Source of the DNA: Sphingorhabdus rigui
Lineage (GTDB): Bacteria > Pseudomonadota > Alphaproteobacteria > Sphingomonadales > Sphingomonadaceae
Assembly: GCF_014196595.1 (NCBI RefSeq)
Contig: NZ_JACIEA010000001.1
Location: 1,172,546 to 1,236,545, forward strand
DNA length: 64,000 nt
Reading direction: 5' to 3'
Made by a program: the position numbers and the translations under genes
Shown: positions 34,001 through 43,287 of the stretch, piece after piece
How the letters are laid out: the number at the start of each line of letters is the position of its first letter
Numbering within the stretch: the first letter of the stretch is position 1
Notes under the pieces: model-generated
Told to the model about the DNA's origin: nothing
Databases searched by the model: none
Seen by the model: only the letters and a program-made list of their open reading frames with translations

Positions 34001-35422
34001 CTAGCGTCCTCCGGCGGGACCAATCCCGTAATCGGTCAGTTTTTTACGCAGCGTGTTGCGGTTGATGCCAAGCAAGGCTGCGGCTTTAAGCTGGTTGCCT
34101 TTCACTTGCTTCATCACATGCTGCAGCAACGGAATTTCAAACTGGGCCAAGGCGCGTGGATATAGCTTTTCGCGCAAATGCCCGCGCTGTTTTTGATCTC
34201 GCAGGAATTGGGCAACCGCCGCTTCGAAGCTCGCGCCTTGAATGGGCAGATCAGCATCCTGCGCAGGTTCCACAAACTGGTGGATCGTGCTTTCGGTGAT
34301 CGTATCTTCGCGGCACAATAATGCCAGGCGATAAATAAGGTTTTTTAACTCGCGGATATTCCCGCGCCAGGGCATCGCCATCAATTGGCCAACAGCCCCA
34401 TCGTCGATTTTGCGCATTGGAAGGCCGTCCTTGGCCGCCATCATCAGGAAATGCTGTGCAAGCAGGCCGATGTCTTCCGTGCGGTCGCGCAGCGGTGGCA
34501 TCTCAATGGGCACGACGTTTAAGCGGTAAAACAGATCCTCTCGAAACCCGCCCTTTTCGATCAAAGCGGCCAGGTTCTGGTTGGTCGCAGCGACGATGCG
34601 GACATCAAGGCGAATGCTCGCTTTCCCGCCAATACGGCTAATGACACCGCTTTGCAGCGCACGCAAAAGCCGCGTCTGTGCGTGCATCGGCATGTCACCA
34701 ATTTCGTCGAGGAATAATGTCCCGCCTTGCGCCTGTTCAAACCGACCAATCGATTGACCGACAGCGCCGGTAAACGCGCCTTTTTCGTGACCAAAAAGCT
34801 CTGCTTCGATTAACTCGCTCGGGATCGCGGCCATGTTGACCGCGACAAAGGGCCCGGTTTTGCGGTGCCCCAGATTATGGATCGCTTCGGCCACCAGTTC
34901 CTTGCCCGTTCCGCTTTCACCCGAAATCAGGACCGACAGGTCATTCCGCAACAGGCGCGCCACCATGCGGTATACATCCTGCATCGCCGCACTGCGTCCA
35001 ATCATCGGCAGATTGGCTTCGCTTAAGGCCTCAAACGGGTCAGAGGCGGTTGAGCGGCGTTTTTCGATGCCTTGCTTTACAGCCAAGACAAGGTCGTTGA
35101 GATCAAACGGCTTTGGGAAATATTCAAATGCATCAATCTCGCTGGCACGCACCGCTGTCTCAAGCGTGTTTTGCGCAGACATGATGATGACGGGCATGTC
35201 GGGCGTGCGCGCTAATATTTCTTTCAGCGTGGATAATCCGTCGCTGTCTTTCAAAACGACATCGGTCAGCATCAGGTCGAAATGGCCATTGGCAAGTGCC
35301 GCATCGCGCGCCGCCACGGTGTCGCAAATTTGTGTTTCGATATTCTCCGCCTCAAGCGCGGCACATACGACCAGACCGATGGACGCGTCATCTTCGACAA
35401 TAAGAACCTTTGCTGGCTTCAT
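34001..35422 (-). CDS. ntrC: Nitrogen regulation response regulator NtrC
   Basis: A 473-residue sigma54 activator. Receiver domain with D54 (LMLTDVVLKD), AAA+ domain with GESGTGKE (168-175), GAFTGA at 215-220, Walker B GTLFLDEIGD, and a Fis-like helix-turn-helix (QLKAAALLGINRNTLRKKL) at the C-terminus. It activates nitrogen assimilation genes when phosphorylated by NtrB. The start overlaps the ntrB stop by four bases (ATGA), so ntrBC are coupled. A gap of 82 bases separates it from ntrY. Confidence 0.95.
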   Translation of the reverse strand: MKPAKVLIVEDDASIGLVVCAALEAENIETQICDTVAARDAALANGHFDLMLTDVVLKDSDGLSTLKEILARTPDMPVIIMSAQNTLETAVRASEIDAFEYFPKPFDLNDLVLAVKQGIEKRRSTASDPFEALSEANLPMIGRSAAMQDVYRMVARLLRNDLSVLISGESGTGKELVAEAIHNLGHRKTGPFVAVNMAAIPSELIEAELFGHEKGAFTGAVGQSIGRFEQAQGGTLFLDEIGDMPMHAQTRLLRALQSGVISRIGGKASIRLDVRIVAATNQNLAALIEKGGFREDLFYRLNVVPIEMPPLRDRTEDIGLLAQHFLMMAAKDGLPMRKIDDGAVGQLMAMPWRGNIRELKNLIYRLALLCREDTITESTIHQFVEPAQDADLPIQGASFEAAVAQFLRDQKQRGHLREKLYPRALAQFEIPLLQHVMKQVKGNQLKAAALLGINRNTLRKKLTDYGIGPAGGR

Positions 35423-36510
35423 GCGCTTGCCTTCCCTGAAGCTACCGGAAGCAAAAGCCGGAATGTGGTTTGTCCAAGGGCATGATCGCGTTCGAACAAG
35501 ACCCTGCTGTTCATTTGCTGCACAAGCTTGCGCACAATGGCGAGGCCAAGCCCCTGCCCGTCACGTTTTGTTGTCACGAATGGCGAAAACAGTTCGTCGA
35601 CAATATGATCGGGCACGCCAGCGCCATTGTCGGATATCGCGATTTCAACGGGCAATTTAATGGCGCGCCGGTCAATATCTGTGTCGCGCAGCGCGCCGCT
35701 CATCACATAACGCGTCGAAATGCCAATCACGCCGTCAAGACGCCCATTCAGCGCGTCGATGGCGTTTTGCAGGAGGTTGATGAGCACCTGAACCATCCCA
35801 TCGGCATCGATATACACATCGGGCAGCGACGGATCATAGTTGATGGAAATTTCGGGCATGGCGCGGTTGGCCGCGCGCAGCGAACGAATGGCGCGCTCAA
35901 TCAACAAATGGATATTTGCCGGCGCCAGTTCGGGCCGCTCCGACCGCCCCAGCTTTTGCATTTGGTCCAGCAAGCGGGCGATGCGGTCAACTTCGTTGAC
36001 AATAAGCTCGGTCAACGCCCGGCTTTTTTCATCGACCTGACGCGCCAGCAATTGTGCCGCGCCCTTTATGCCCGCCAAGGGGTTTTTGATTTCATGCCCC
36101 AAAATCGCAGGCGCGCCCATGGCCTGCTGCTGCCCGGAGTCACGCTGGTCCCCAATATGTTCGCGGCCCCCATTGCGCGGGGATATGACGGCGATGCGCC
36201 AGTCGGGCTCTTTGGCCACGGCGGATATGTTGATATCGACCATGATTACACCATAAGGCGTTTTCAGCTCCATATCCTGCGCGGAAATATCGCCCTCACG
36301 CGCGAGCAAAGCCGCATTCATCCGCTCGCTTTCGAAGATCAGCGCCTCGTCAATCCGATGCCCCTCAAGCCGCCGGCGGCTTCGGCCAAAAAAGGCTTCG
36401 CTCGCATCATTGGCATAAGTGATAAGATGATCAGGCGAGATCAAAAGCACCGGCACCGCAATACTCGCCAGCATTTGGCTAAATTCGGGGCGATGCGTAA
36501 TTTGGGACAT
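35419..36510 (-). CDS. ntrB: Nitrogen regulation histidine kinase NtrB
   Basis: A 363-residue soluble kinase with an N-terminal PAS domain (about 12-110, VLLISPDHLITYAND), HisKA (ILGHEIKNPLAGIKGAAQLL, H139) and a HATPase domain (DGMVQVLINLLQNAIDA, ISDNGAGVPD, KRDGQGLGLAIVRK). No membrane helices, as in classical NtrB that takes its signal from PII proteins. A family PII (GlnB) is not in this window. It follows dusB after three bases, the ancestral nifR3-ntrBC layout. Confidence 0.95.
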   Translation of the reverse strand: MSQITHRPEFSQMLASIAVPVLLISPDHLITYANDASEAFFGRSRRRLEGHRIDEALIFESERMNAALLAREGDISAQDMELKTPYGVIMVDINISAVAKEPDWRIAVISPRNGGREHIGDQRDSGQQQAMGAPAILGHEIKNPLAGIKGAAQLLARQVDEKSRALTELIVNEVDRIARLLDQMQKLGRSERPELAPANIHLLIERAIRSLRAANRAMPEISINYDPSLPDVYIDADGMVQVLINLLQNAIDALNGRLDGVIGISTRYVMSGALRDTDIDRRAIKLPVEIAISDNGAGVPDHIVDELFSPFVTTKRDGQGLGLAIVRKLVQQMNSRVLFERDHALGQTTFRLLLPVASGKASA

Positions 36511-36513
36511 CTA

Positions 36514-37515
36514 TCAGGCGGCCGACCGCGTCAGGAACGGTTCGTAAAAACGTGTCAGCTCGTCAATCACTACATCGGGATCATCGATGCGGTTCACGAA
36601 ATTGCGAAACTCGGCTGAACCATTCAGCCCCTTGGTATACCAACCGATATGTTTGCGCGCGATGCGAAGGCCGACTTCGCCGCCATAATGATCGAGCATG
36701 GCGCGATAATGGTCCATGATCAGGTGGAACTGGGCATCAATATCGGGCTCGGCGATGGTCTGCCCGGTCCGGAACCAATGCATCATCTGACCTAAGAGCC
36801 ACGGCTTTCCATAAGCGCCGCGACCGACCATCACGCCATCTGCACCACTTTGTTCCAGCGCATTGCGCGCATCTTCGATGGTGCAGATATCGCCATTGAC
36901 GATGACCGGCAGCGATACCGCGTCTTTCACCTTGCGCACAAATGCCCAGTCAGCCGAGCCCTTGTACATCTGGTTGCGGGTGCGGCCGTGGACGGTGATC
37001 ATCTTTGCGCCAAGGTCTTCGGCAATACGCGCGAGTTCAGGCGCGTTCAGGCTATTATGGTCCCAGCCCATCCGCATCTTGACGGTAACCGGCACGGATA
37101 CGGCCTTCACCGTCGCCTCGATCAAGCTGGCCGCCAGTGGCAGGTCGCGCATCAATGCAGAGCCGGCATCGCCGTTCACCACCTTTTTAACGGGGCAACC
37201 CATGTTGATATCGATAATCGCCGCGCCGCGATCTTCGTTCAGCTTTGCCGCCTCACCCATTTCATAAGGCGCGCAGCCTGCCAACTGCATCGACACAGGC
37301 TCTTCAATTGCATCCCACTCGCATTTTTGGATGCTTTGGCGCGTTTCGCGGATCATCGCTTGGCTCGCAATCATCTCGGTCACGTTTAAGCCAGAGCCAA
37401 ATTGCCGGACGATTTTGCGAAATGGCATATCGGTGACGCCCGTCATCGGCGCCAAAATGACGGGACAATTGATTTCAATATTGCCGATTTGGATAGGTTT
37501 CAGCTGCATTTTCAA
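36514..37515 (-). CDS. dusB: tRNA-dihydrouridine synthase B
   Basis: A 333-residue flavoenzyme reducing uridines in the tRNA D-loop. Family hallmarks: [14 protein letters not shown] at the N-terminus, the catalytic Cys107 in [39 protein letters not shown] and VNGDICT. The frame begins [13 protein letters not shown] at ATG 37515. It heads the dusB-ntrB-ntrC-ntrY-ntrX-hfq-hflX reverse cluster and is divergent from ispDF, with 76 bases between starts. Confidence 0.95.
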   Translation of the reverse strand: MKMQLKPIQIGNIEINCPVILAPMTGVTDMPFRKIVRQFGSGLNVTEMIASQAMIRETRQSIQKCEWDAIEEPVSMQLAGCAPYEMGEAAKLNEDRGAAIIDINMGCPVKKVVNGDAGSALMRDLPLAASLIEATVKAVSVPVTVKMRMGWDHNSLNAPELARIAEDLGAKMITVHGRTRNQMYKGSADWAFVRKVKDAVSLPVIVNGDICTIEDARNALEQSGADGVMVGRGAYGKPWLLGQMMHWFRTGQTIAEPDIDAQFHLIMDHYRAMLDHYGGEVGLRIARKHIGWYTKGLNGSAEFRNFVNRIDDPDVVIDELTRFYEPFLTRSAA

Positions 37516-37591
37516 AACTTGCCTAAAATTTAGGCAGGCCGTTACCCGCTTTCGGCTTGGCGGGCAAGTGTGCTGTCGCTAGAGCGCGGCT

Positions 37592-38734
37592 ATGGTAACT
37601 GTACCCATCACCGTTGCGCTCATACTTGCCGCTGGCTCTGGAAGTCGCGTGGGCGGAGATATCCCCAAACAATTTCGTCCGGTACGCGGCAAACCCATGC
37701 TGCGGCACAGCTATGAAGCGCTGTCCGCGCATCCATCGATTTCCAAGGTCTATGTGGCTATTGGCGCGGGCCAAGAGGCCGAGGCTTTTGCAGCTCTGCA
37801 CGGCCTGCCCGCGGCTATCTTTGTTCAGGGCGGCGCGACACGGCGGGAAAGCGTTCGCTTGGGCTTAAAGGCGATTGCAACCGATGGGGATGCCGACCGG
37901 ATCCTGATCCACGACGCCGCGCGGCCATTTCTGCCCAGCACGGTCATTGACGACTTAATCAAAGCACTCGACGAAGCGCCCGGCGCTGTTCCTGCCCTGC
38001 CCGTTGTCGATAGCCTTTCCAGAGGCGATCAGAATCTGTCCGAAACCGTCGACCGCGCACATTTGTGGCGCATTCAAACGCCGCAGGCCTTCGCCTTTGC
38101 CGATATTTTGGCCGCGCACGAAGATTGGACCGGCGACGAGCCCACCGATGACGCCCGCATGCTGATGGCCCGTGGTGGGCAGGTTCGTATCGTTCCGGGA
38201 TCAGAAGCGCTCAACAAATTCACCTTTTCAACCGATTTTGCAGGATCGACTATGCCGTCATTTCGAAGTGGCAATGGATTTGACGTGCATCGCCTTGTTC
38301 CCGACGCCGAACTGTGGCTGTGCGGCGTGCTTATTCCGCATGACAAAGGTCTTGCCGGGCACAGCGATGCGGACGTCGCCATGCATGCGCTCACCGATGC
38401 GATCTTGGGCGCCATCGCCAAGGGCGACATTGGCGACCATTTTCCGCCGACGGACCCGCAATGGCGCGGGGCATCATCAGACCGATTTCTGGCCTATGCG
38501 ATGCAGCTCGCCCGCGACGATGGCTATGCGCTCGCCAATGCCGACGTGACCATCATTTGCGAACGCCCGAAAATTGGTCCCTTCCGGGGACAGATGCGGC
38601 AACGGCTGGCCGAAATAATGGCTGTTGATATCGATTGTATATCGGTAAAGGCAACAACCACCGAGATGCTGGGTTTTACAGGCCGCGGCGAAGGCATCGC
38701 TGCGCAGGCCACAGCTACTTTTGAGAAATATTGA
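37592..38734 (+). CDS. ispDF: Bifunctional IspD/IspF of the MEP isoprenoid pathway
   Basis: A 380-residue fusion of two non-adjacent MEP-pathway enzymes. Residues 1-220 are the cytidylyltransferase IspD (ILAAGSGSRVGGDIPKQF, DAARPF, IQTPQAF), and about 225-380 are MECDP synthase IspF (GNGFDVHRL, GHSDADV, DAILGAIAKGDIGDHFPP, zinc and CDP site). Such fusions are normal in Alphaproteobacteria. ATG 37592; stop overlaps nothing but the pncC start is 2 bases after the TGA. It shares a divergent promoter region with dusB. Confidence 0.96.
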   Translation: MVTVPITVALILAAGSGSRVGGDIPKQFRPVRGKPMLRHSYEALSAHPSISKVYVAIGAGQEAEAFAALHGLPAAIFVQGGATRRESVRLGLKAIATDGDADRILIHDAARPFLPSTVIDDLIKALDEAPGAVPALPVVDSLSRGDQNLSETVDRAHLWRIQTPQAFAFADILAAHEDWTGDEPTDDARMLMARGGQVRIVPGSEALNKFTFSTDFAGSTMPSFRSGNGFDVHRLVPDAELWLCGVLIPHDKGLAGHSDADVAMHALTDAILGAIAKGDIGDHFPPTDPQWRGASSDRFLAYAMQLARDDGYALANADVTIICERPKIGPFRGQMRQRLAEIMAVDIDCISVKATTTEMLGFTGRGEGIAAQATATFEKY

Positions 38735-38736
38735 TT

Positions 38737-39249
38737 ATGGAAACCGTTTTACCCGCCGATATCGCGCAAATGGCCGCGCGTGTTGTTGCAGAAAACAAGG
38801 CCGCTGGCCGCACTGTCGCTGTCGCTGAAAGCTGCACGGGTGGACTGGTGAGCGCTGCAATCACCGAAGTCCCCGGCAGCAGCGCCATATTGGGCTCTGG
38901 CTATGTGACATATAGCAACGAAGCCAAGATGACGATGCTGGGCGTCAATGAAGATATTATCGACACCTTTGGTGCTGTGTCGGTCGCCGTCGCATGGGCG
39001 ATGGCGCAGGGCGCGTTAAAGAAAAGTGGCGCAGACATTGCCGTGGCGATCAGCGGCGTGGCTGGACCTGATGGCGGGACCGCAAACAAGCCCGTGGGCA
39101 CCGTCGTCTTTGCAGTCGCGTTGAAAGGGCAAAATCCCGAAGATGTGGTCGGCGATAAAAAAGCATTTGGTGCAGATAAAAGCCGCGCTGATATCCGCGC
39201 CTTTGCAACGCTTTACGCGCTTGAGCTCTTGCTGCCGCCTGCCCCGTAA
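38737..39249 (+). CDS. pncC: CinA-family nicotinamide-nucleotide amidohydrolase
   Basis: A 170-residue single CinA_C domain, which removes the amide of nicotinamide mononucleotide in NAD salvage. Visible: TVAVAESCTGGLVSAAITEVPGSS, GYVTYSNEAK and SGVAGPDGGT with the catalytic Ser/Thr-rich loops. It lacks the N-terminal molybdopterin-type half of full-length CinA, as common outside E. coli. The ATG at 38737 is chosen over TTG 38731. Its 3' end overlaps the convergent ratA gene by 37 bases. Confidence 0.9.
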   Translation: METVLPADIAQMAARVVAENKAAGRTVAVAESCTGGLVSAAITEVPGSSAILGSGYVTYSNEAKMTMLGVNEDIIDTFGAVSVAVAWAMAQGALKKSGADIAVAISGVAGPDGGTANKPVGTVVFAVALKGQNPEDVVGDKKAFGADKSRADIRAFATLYALELLLPPAP

Positions 39250-39671
39250 AGCTCATCGGCACGGTCGATAAAGGCCGTCGTCATTTTGCGCAGGGCTGAA
39301 TCAAAAAACTGTCCGGCCAGTGCCTCAAACACACGGTTGCGGAATGAAAAATCAACGGTGAAATCCACGATTGATCCGCCGCCCGCGACATCTTCAAATG
39401 TCCAAGCGTTATGCAAATGCTTCATTGGACCGTCGAGATAATCCACGACAATCGACGAATGCGGGGTTTTGACGACCCGGCTGCTGAAGGTTTCCCGAAG
39501 GGATTTGAAGCCGACAATCATGTCCGCCAGCATCTCGCCCTCTTCGTCCTTGCGAATACGGATGGCACTGACCCAGGGTAAAAATTCGGGATAGCGCGCC
39601 ACATCGGCCACCAGATTGTACATCTGTTCCGCACTATGCGGCAAATGACGGCGTTCGTGATGATGCGGCAT
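39213..39671 (-). CDS. Coq10/RatA-like START-domain protein
   Basis: A 152-residue lipid-binding START/polyketide-cyclase domain protein: HSAEQMYNLVADVARYPEFLPW followed by ADMIVGFKSLRETFSSRV and WTFEDV and VDFSFRNRVFEALAGQFFD. The alphaproteobacterial members are thought to bind ubiquinone precursors (Coq10) and are also annotated as RatA toxins. I prefer Coq10-like because of genome context with lipA and lack of an antitoxin gene. It starts 8 bases after the lipA stop (same reverse operon) and its 3' end runs into pncC. Confidence 0.85.
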   Translation of the reverse strand: MPHHHERRHLPHSAEQMYNLVADVARYPEFLPWVSAIRIRKDEEGEMLADMIVGFKSLRETFSSRVVKTPHSSIVVDYLDGPMKHLHNAWTFEDVAGGGSIVDFTVDFSFRNRVFEALAGQFFDSALRKMTTAFIDRADELYGAGGSKSSSA

Positions 39672-39679
39672 TCGGGCTG

Positions 39680-40606
39680 TTACCGCTTTTTGGCCAACTG
39701 CGCCGCGCGCGCGTCGCGCATTTTCGCAAAATCATCGCCCGCGTGATAGCTCGACCGCGTGAGCGGGCTGGCTGCAACAAGCAAGAAACCCTTCGCACGG
39801 GCAATCGCCGCATAAGCGTCAAATGCCGCAGGCGTCACAAAGTCCATCACCTTTGTGTGCTTCGGCGTTGGCTGCAAATATTGGCCCATCGTTAGGAAGT
39901 CGATATCTGCGCTGCGCATGTCATCCATGACCTGATGCACTTCCATCCGCTCTTCGCCCAAACCAAGCATGACGCCCGACTTGGTAAAAATGGAGGGGTC
40001 GTGGCGCTTTACGGTCTCCAGCAAACGCAGCGATGCGTAATAACGCGCACCGGGCCGGATAGTCGGATAGAGGCGCGGAACAGTCTCCAGATTGTGGTTG
40101 TACACATCAGGCCGCGCCGTCACGATGGCCTCAACGGCGGCTTGCGCCTTGTTCCGGAAATCCGGCGTCAGGATTTCAATCGTGGTGTTCGGTGTGTTGC
40201 GACGCAGCGCTTCGATCACCTTCACAAATTGGCTCGCGCCACCATCAGGCAAATCGTCACGATCAACCGATGTAATGACGATATGTTCAAGGCCCATTTT
40301 CGCGGCCGCAATCGCCACATGCTCTGGCTCTAACGGATCGACAGCGCGCGGCATTCCGGTTTTGACGTTACAAAAGGCACATGCCCGGGTGCACACATCG
40401 CCAAGGATCATCACCGTCGCGTGCTTTTTGGTCCAACATTCCCCGATATTTGGGCAAGCCGCCTCTTCGCACACGGTGTTCAAGTTCAAGTCCCGCATCA
40501 GCTTGCGGGTCTCGTTAAAACCCGCGCCAGTAGGTGCCTTAACGCGGATCCAATCCGGCTTGCGTTCGCGCACGGGGCGCTCGGGTATCGATATCGGAAC
40601 GTTCAT
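39680..40606 (-). CDS. lipA: Lipoyl synthase
   Basis: A 308-residue radical-SAM enzyme that inserts two sulphurs into octanoyl-E2. The auxiliary cluster cysteines are C46, C51 and C57 ([12 protein letters not shown]); the radical-SAM CxxxCxxC is C72, C76 and C79 (CTRACAFC). Further signatures: [31 protein letters not shown] 40606 is chosen because [14 protein letters not shown] begins the family N-terminus. It supplies the cofactor for PdhC, encoded 33 kb to the left. Divergent from sbtA with a 78-base shared region. Confidence 0.96.
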   Translation of the reverse strand: MNVPISIPERPVRERKPDWIRVKAPTGAGFNETRKLMRDLNLNTVCEEAACPNIGECWTKKHATVMILGDVCTRACAFCNVKTGMPRAVDPLEPEHVAIAAAKMGLEHIVITSVDRDDLPDGGASQFVKVIEALRRNTPNTTIEILTPDFRNKAQAAVEAIVTARPDVYNHNLETVPRLYPTIRPGARYYASLRLLETVKRHDPSIFTKSGVMLGLGEERMEVHQVMDDMRSADIDFLTMGQYLQPTPKHTKVMDFVTPAAFDAYAAIARAKGFLLVAASPLTRSSYHAGDDFAKMRDARAAQLAKKR

Positions 40607-40628
40607 GCCGTTCGAATAGCCGCCGCGC

Positions 40629-40651
40629 CTCAACTTGCCAACTGCAACTTG
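40629..40651. repeat. Direct repeat in the lipA-sbtA divergent promoter region
   Basis: CAACTTGCC occurs at 40629-40637 and again at 40643-40651, a 14-base repeat period. It may be a tandem operator for either gene. No regulator is known. Confidence 0.4.
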
Positions 40652-40684
40652 CCTGCTATGGGTTGCAAAATCTGCAAAGAGGCT

Positions 40685-41641
40685 ATGATGATAATCGACA
40701 CCCTAACCTCGCCGGTAATATTGTTTTTCGTTCTCGGCTTTGTTGCTGCCGCACTTAAATCCGACCTCAGTATTCCCGAAGCCTTCGCAAAAGCCATGTC
40801 CATCTATCTGATGGCGGCCATTGGCTTAAAGGGCGGCGTTGAGGTTGCGAACAGCGGGGTCACTGCAGAAGTGGCCGCTGCCGCGTTGGCAGGCCTTGCC
40901 CTCAGCTTTCTGCTGCCGGTCATCGCATTTGCTTTGCTTCGGCAATTTGGCGGGCTTTCCAAAGTCGATGCCGGCGCGGTTGCCGCACATTATGGTTCAG
41001 TCAGCGTGGTTACGTTTGTGACCGCAAAGGAAATTCTCACCGGCCAAGGTTTAGGCCCGGCAGGCTATATGGTCGCCGTTCTTGCATTGATGGAAACCCC
41101 GGCCATTATTTCCGGCCTCATGCTTGCGCGGCGTGGCGACAAAGACGCGAGCGAAAAATCCTCCACGCCATGGCACGAAGTCCTCACCAACGCCTCGGTT
41201 ATGATTTTGGTCGGCAGCTTTATCATTGGTATTGTTGCCGGCAGCGATGGCTTCGCACCCATCAAGCCACTGTTCGATACCGGCTTCCGCGGCGTGCTGT
41301 GCTTGTTCCTGCTCGATATGGGGCTGATCGCAGCACGGCGGCTCATGCAGTCACGTAAAATGAACCTCCGCTTGGTTAGCCTCGCTATTGTGATACCTTC
41401 GTTAAACGGCGCAATTGGTACATTTGTCGGAACATTGGTTGGTCTGGACGTAGCCTCGGCCGCTACGCTTGGCATCTTGGCGGCAAGTGCCTCGTACATT
41501 GCCGTTCCGGCAGCGATGCGGCTTGCCCTGCCGAAAGCCGACCCCGGCATTTACCTCAGCATGTCACTTGGCGTGACCTTTCCTTTCAACATCATCTTTG
41601 GCATCAGCATTTTTGCGGCATTCGCCAAAGCAATAGGATGA
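40685..41641 (+). CDS. sbtA: SbtA-type sodium-dependent bicarbonate transporter
   Basis: A 318-residue membrane protein with about ten hydrophobic helices of the Sbt_1 (DUF897) family: [31 protein letters not shown] at the N-terminal half, and the second-half repeat ending [44 protein letters not shown] and SLGVTFPFN, which are typical SbtA segments. It imports bicarbonate with sodium. ATG 40685 follows AGAGG. The transporter is 3 bases before sbtB and then overlaps the carbonic anhydrase, forming a compact inorganic-carbon operon. Substrate is inferred from family and context. Confidence 0.9.
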   Translation: MMIIDTLTSPVILFFVLGFVAAALKSDLSIPEAFAKAMSIYLMAAIGLKGGVEVANSGVTAEVAAAALAGLALSFLLPVIAFALLRQFGGLSKVDAGAVAAHYGSVSVVTFVTAKEILTGQGLGPAGYMVAVLALMETPAIISGLMLARRGDKDASEKSSTPWHEVLTNASVMILVGSFIIGIVAGSDGFAPIKPLFDTGFRGVLCLFLLDMGLIAARRLMQSRKMNLRLVSLAIVIPSLNGAIGTFVGTLVGLDVASAATLGILAASASYIAVPAAMRLALPKADPGIYLSMSLGVTFPFNIIFGISIFAAFAKAIG

Positions 41642-41644
41642 TTT

Positions 41645-41956
41645 ATGATTCAAACTGTCAGCCGTAAGCGGATCGAAATTCTGGTGGATACGCCGCTTGT
41701 GCCGCGGGTTGTCGCGCAACTGAAAGCGGTCGATATATCTGGCTGGAGCGTAATCCATGTGGACTCTGGCGGTGGCCGCGCTGGTGAGTGGCAAGATGAC
41801 GATGTCACGGGAGCGAGCGCAAAGACGATTGTGCTGGCTATCGCGTCAGAGACCAAGACGTCCGGATTGATTGAGGCGATTGCGCCATTGCTCGACAGCT
41901 ATGGAATGCTGCTGACAATCGGCGATGTGCAGGTTTTGCGCGGGGAAAGATTTTAA
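41645..41956 (+). CDS. sbtB: SbtB-like PII-family regulatory protein
   Basis: A 103-residue PII-like protein: KRIEILVDTPLVPRVVAQLKAVDISGWSVIHVDSGGG as the first beta-alpha-beta, then a loop with EWQDD and the strand KTIVLAIASETKTSG, SYGMLLTIGDVQVLRG. This is like SbtB, which binds nucleotides such as cAMP and AMP and gates SbtA. The C-terminal redox loop with two cysteines found in cyanobacterial SbtB is absent, since it ends GERF. It sits between sbtA and the carbonic anhydrase and overlaps the latter by one base. Confidence 0.82.
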   Translation: MIQTVSRKRIEILVDTPLVPRVVAQLKAVDISGWSVIHVDSGGGRAGEWQDDDVTGASAKTIVLAIASETKTSGLIEAIAPLLDSYGMLLTIGDVQVLRGERF

Positions 41957-42579
41957 TGTCTGAATTTGACCAATTGGTAGACGGGTACCGCCGCTTCAAA
42001 TCTGACGCTTATGTCCGTCAGAAAGCCCGCTATGACGAACTGGCCAGTGATGGTCAGGCGCCGCCAATCATGATCATCTCGTGCAGCGACAGCCGGGTCG
42101 ATCCAGCCACCGTTTTCGACACCACACCCGGCCAAGTGTTCGCGTTACGCAATGTCGCGAGCCTTGTTCCGCCTTATGAAATTGGCGGCGGTTTGCATGG
42201 GGTGTCGGCAGCAATCGAATTTGGCGTAATGGGGTTGGAAGTCCGGCACATTGTTGTCCTTGGTCACGCCCAGTGCGGCGGCATTAAAGCGTCATTGGAA
42301 GGCGCAAATCTGGGCCACGGTGGCCATAGTTTCATCGATGGCTGGGTCGACATTGTGCGCCCTGCCCGTGACAAGATTTTAGCGTCCGCGTCCGACGACC
42401 CGCAACATGATTTGGAATTGGACGCCATTCGCGTGAGTTTGAAAAACCTGCGCACATTTCCATTCATTGCAGAGCGCGAGCAATCCGGGCAGCTAAAGTT
42501 GCATGGTGCCTATTTCGGCATCGCCGACGGCCACCTCCACATACTCAATGACCAAACCGACGAGTTTGAGGTCCAATGA
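41956..42579 (+). CDS. Beta-class carbonic anhydrase
   Basis: A 207-residue enzyme interconverting CO2 and bicarbonate. Zinc ligands and catalytic dyad are visible: C43, D45 and R47 in CSDSRVDP, H104 and C107 in LGHAQCGG. The helical dimer extension and the C-terminal HGAYFGIADGHLHIL are typical. No signal peptide, so it is cytoplasmic, where it would convert SbtA-imported bicarbonate. The ATG overlaps the sbtB TAA by one base; the PNPOx-like gene overlaps its end by 4 bases. Confidence 0.94.
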   Translation: MSEFDQLVDGYRRFKSDAYVRQKARYDELASDGQAPPIMIISCSDSRVDPATVFDTTPGQVFALRNVASLVPPYEIGGGLHGVSAAIEFGVMGLEVRHIVVLGHAQCGGIKASLEGANLGHGGHSFIDGWVDIVRPARDKILASASDDPQHDLELDAIRVSLKNLRTFPFIAEREQSGQLKLHGAYFGIADGHLHILNDQTDEFEVQ

Positions 42580-43205
42580 CCCATCAGGTCGCCTTGCCAG
42601 CCTATTATAACGACCTTGACGCGAGTTTTGCAGAAGCGTGGAATGTCGTTGAAGCCGGTGTAACGGACCGGAAGAGTCCCGCGCACACGCCGACCATCGG
42701 TACCGTTGATGCGGACGGAACACCGCAATTGCGCATTATGATCCTGCGCGAAGTGTCGCGTGATCGTCGAAGCTTGCGCTTTCATACGGACGCACGGTCC
42801 GACAAGATTGCGCAACTGCAGCAGGGCGCGGCGACGAGCGTTTTGGTCTATGATGCGGCGGCAAAAGCGCAGATTCGGCTGTCCGGTTGCGCCCATATTG
42901 CAGCCGACGGTGATGTCGCAGATACAGCATGGTCCGGTTCAACGCCCTTTGCCCGTCGCTGTTACATGGCCGAAGCCGCTCCAGGCACGCCGATTGCGCA
43001 ACCGTCGTCAGGATTGCCGGAATGGATTGAAGGCAAACAACCCGAAGAAGATCAATTGGCCGATTACCGCGGAAATTTTGCGGCTTTGATGTTTCACGCG
43101 GACAGCATGGAATGGCTATATCTGGCCAATGCAGGGCACCGCCGCGCACGATGGCATTGGGACCAAACGCAAAATCTATGGCTTGGGAACTGGCTGGTTC
43201 CCTAA
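42576..43205 (+). CDS. Pyridoxamine 5'-phosphate oxidase-like FMN-binding protein
   Basis: A 209-residue split-barrel flavoprotein. Segments TPTIGTVDADGTPQLRIMILREV, RSLRFHTDARSDKIAQL and the C-terminal EWLYLANAGHRRARW follow the pyridoxamine oxidase pattern, but the strict PdxH substrate residues are not all evident and length is near the Alr4036-like group. I therefore call a PNPOx-family protein of uncertain substrate. It overlaps the carbonic anhydrase by four bases (ATGA) and is part of the same operon; the functional link is unclear. Confidence 0.82.
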   Translation: MTHQVALPAYYNDLDASFAEAWNVVEAGVTDRKSPAHTPTIGTVDADGTPQLRIMILREVSRDRRSLRFHTDARSDKIAQLQQGAATSVLVYDAAAKAQIRLSGCAHIAADGDVADTAWSGSTPFARRCYMAEAAPGTPIAQPSSGLPEWIEGKQPEEDQLADYRGNFAALMFHADSMEWLYLANAGHRRARWHWDQTQNLWLGNWLVP

Positions 43206-43230
43206 ACCGCGGCACGCTATCCTAAGGACC

Positions 43231-43277
43231 AAAGCGCCCTCCTCTGCTGCATTGGCGTTGCAGAGGAGGCGGCGCTT
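43231..43277. terminator. Bidirectional terminator hairpin between the PNPOx-like gene and ettA
   Basis: GCGCC-CTCCTCTGC (43234-43247) pairs with GCAGAGGAG-gc-GGCGC (43260-43275), a long stem with a 12-base loop, preceded by AAA and followed by TTC. It separates two convergent genes. Confidence 0.65.
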
Positions 43278-43287
43278 CATATGAGCA

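Noticed and set aside
35470-36618. Long 382-codon frame on the + strand opposite ntrB
   Set aside because: Antisense shadow of ntrB, whose HisKA and HATPase motifs are clear.
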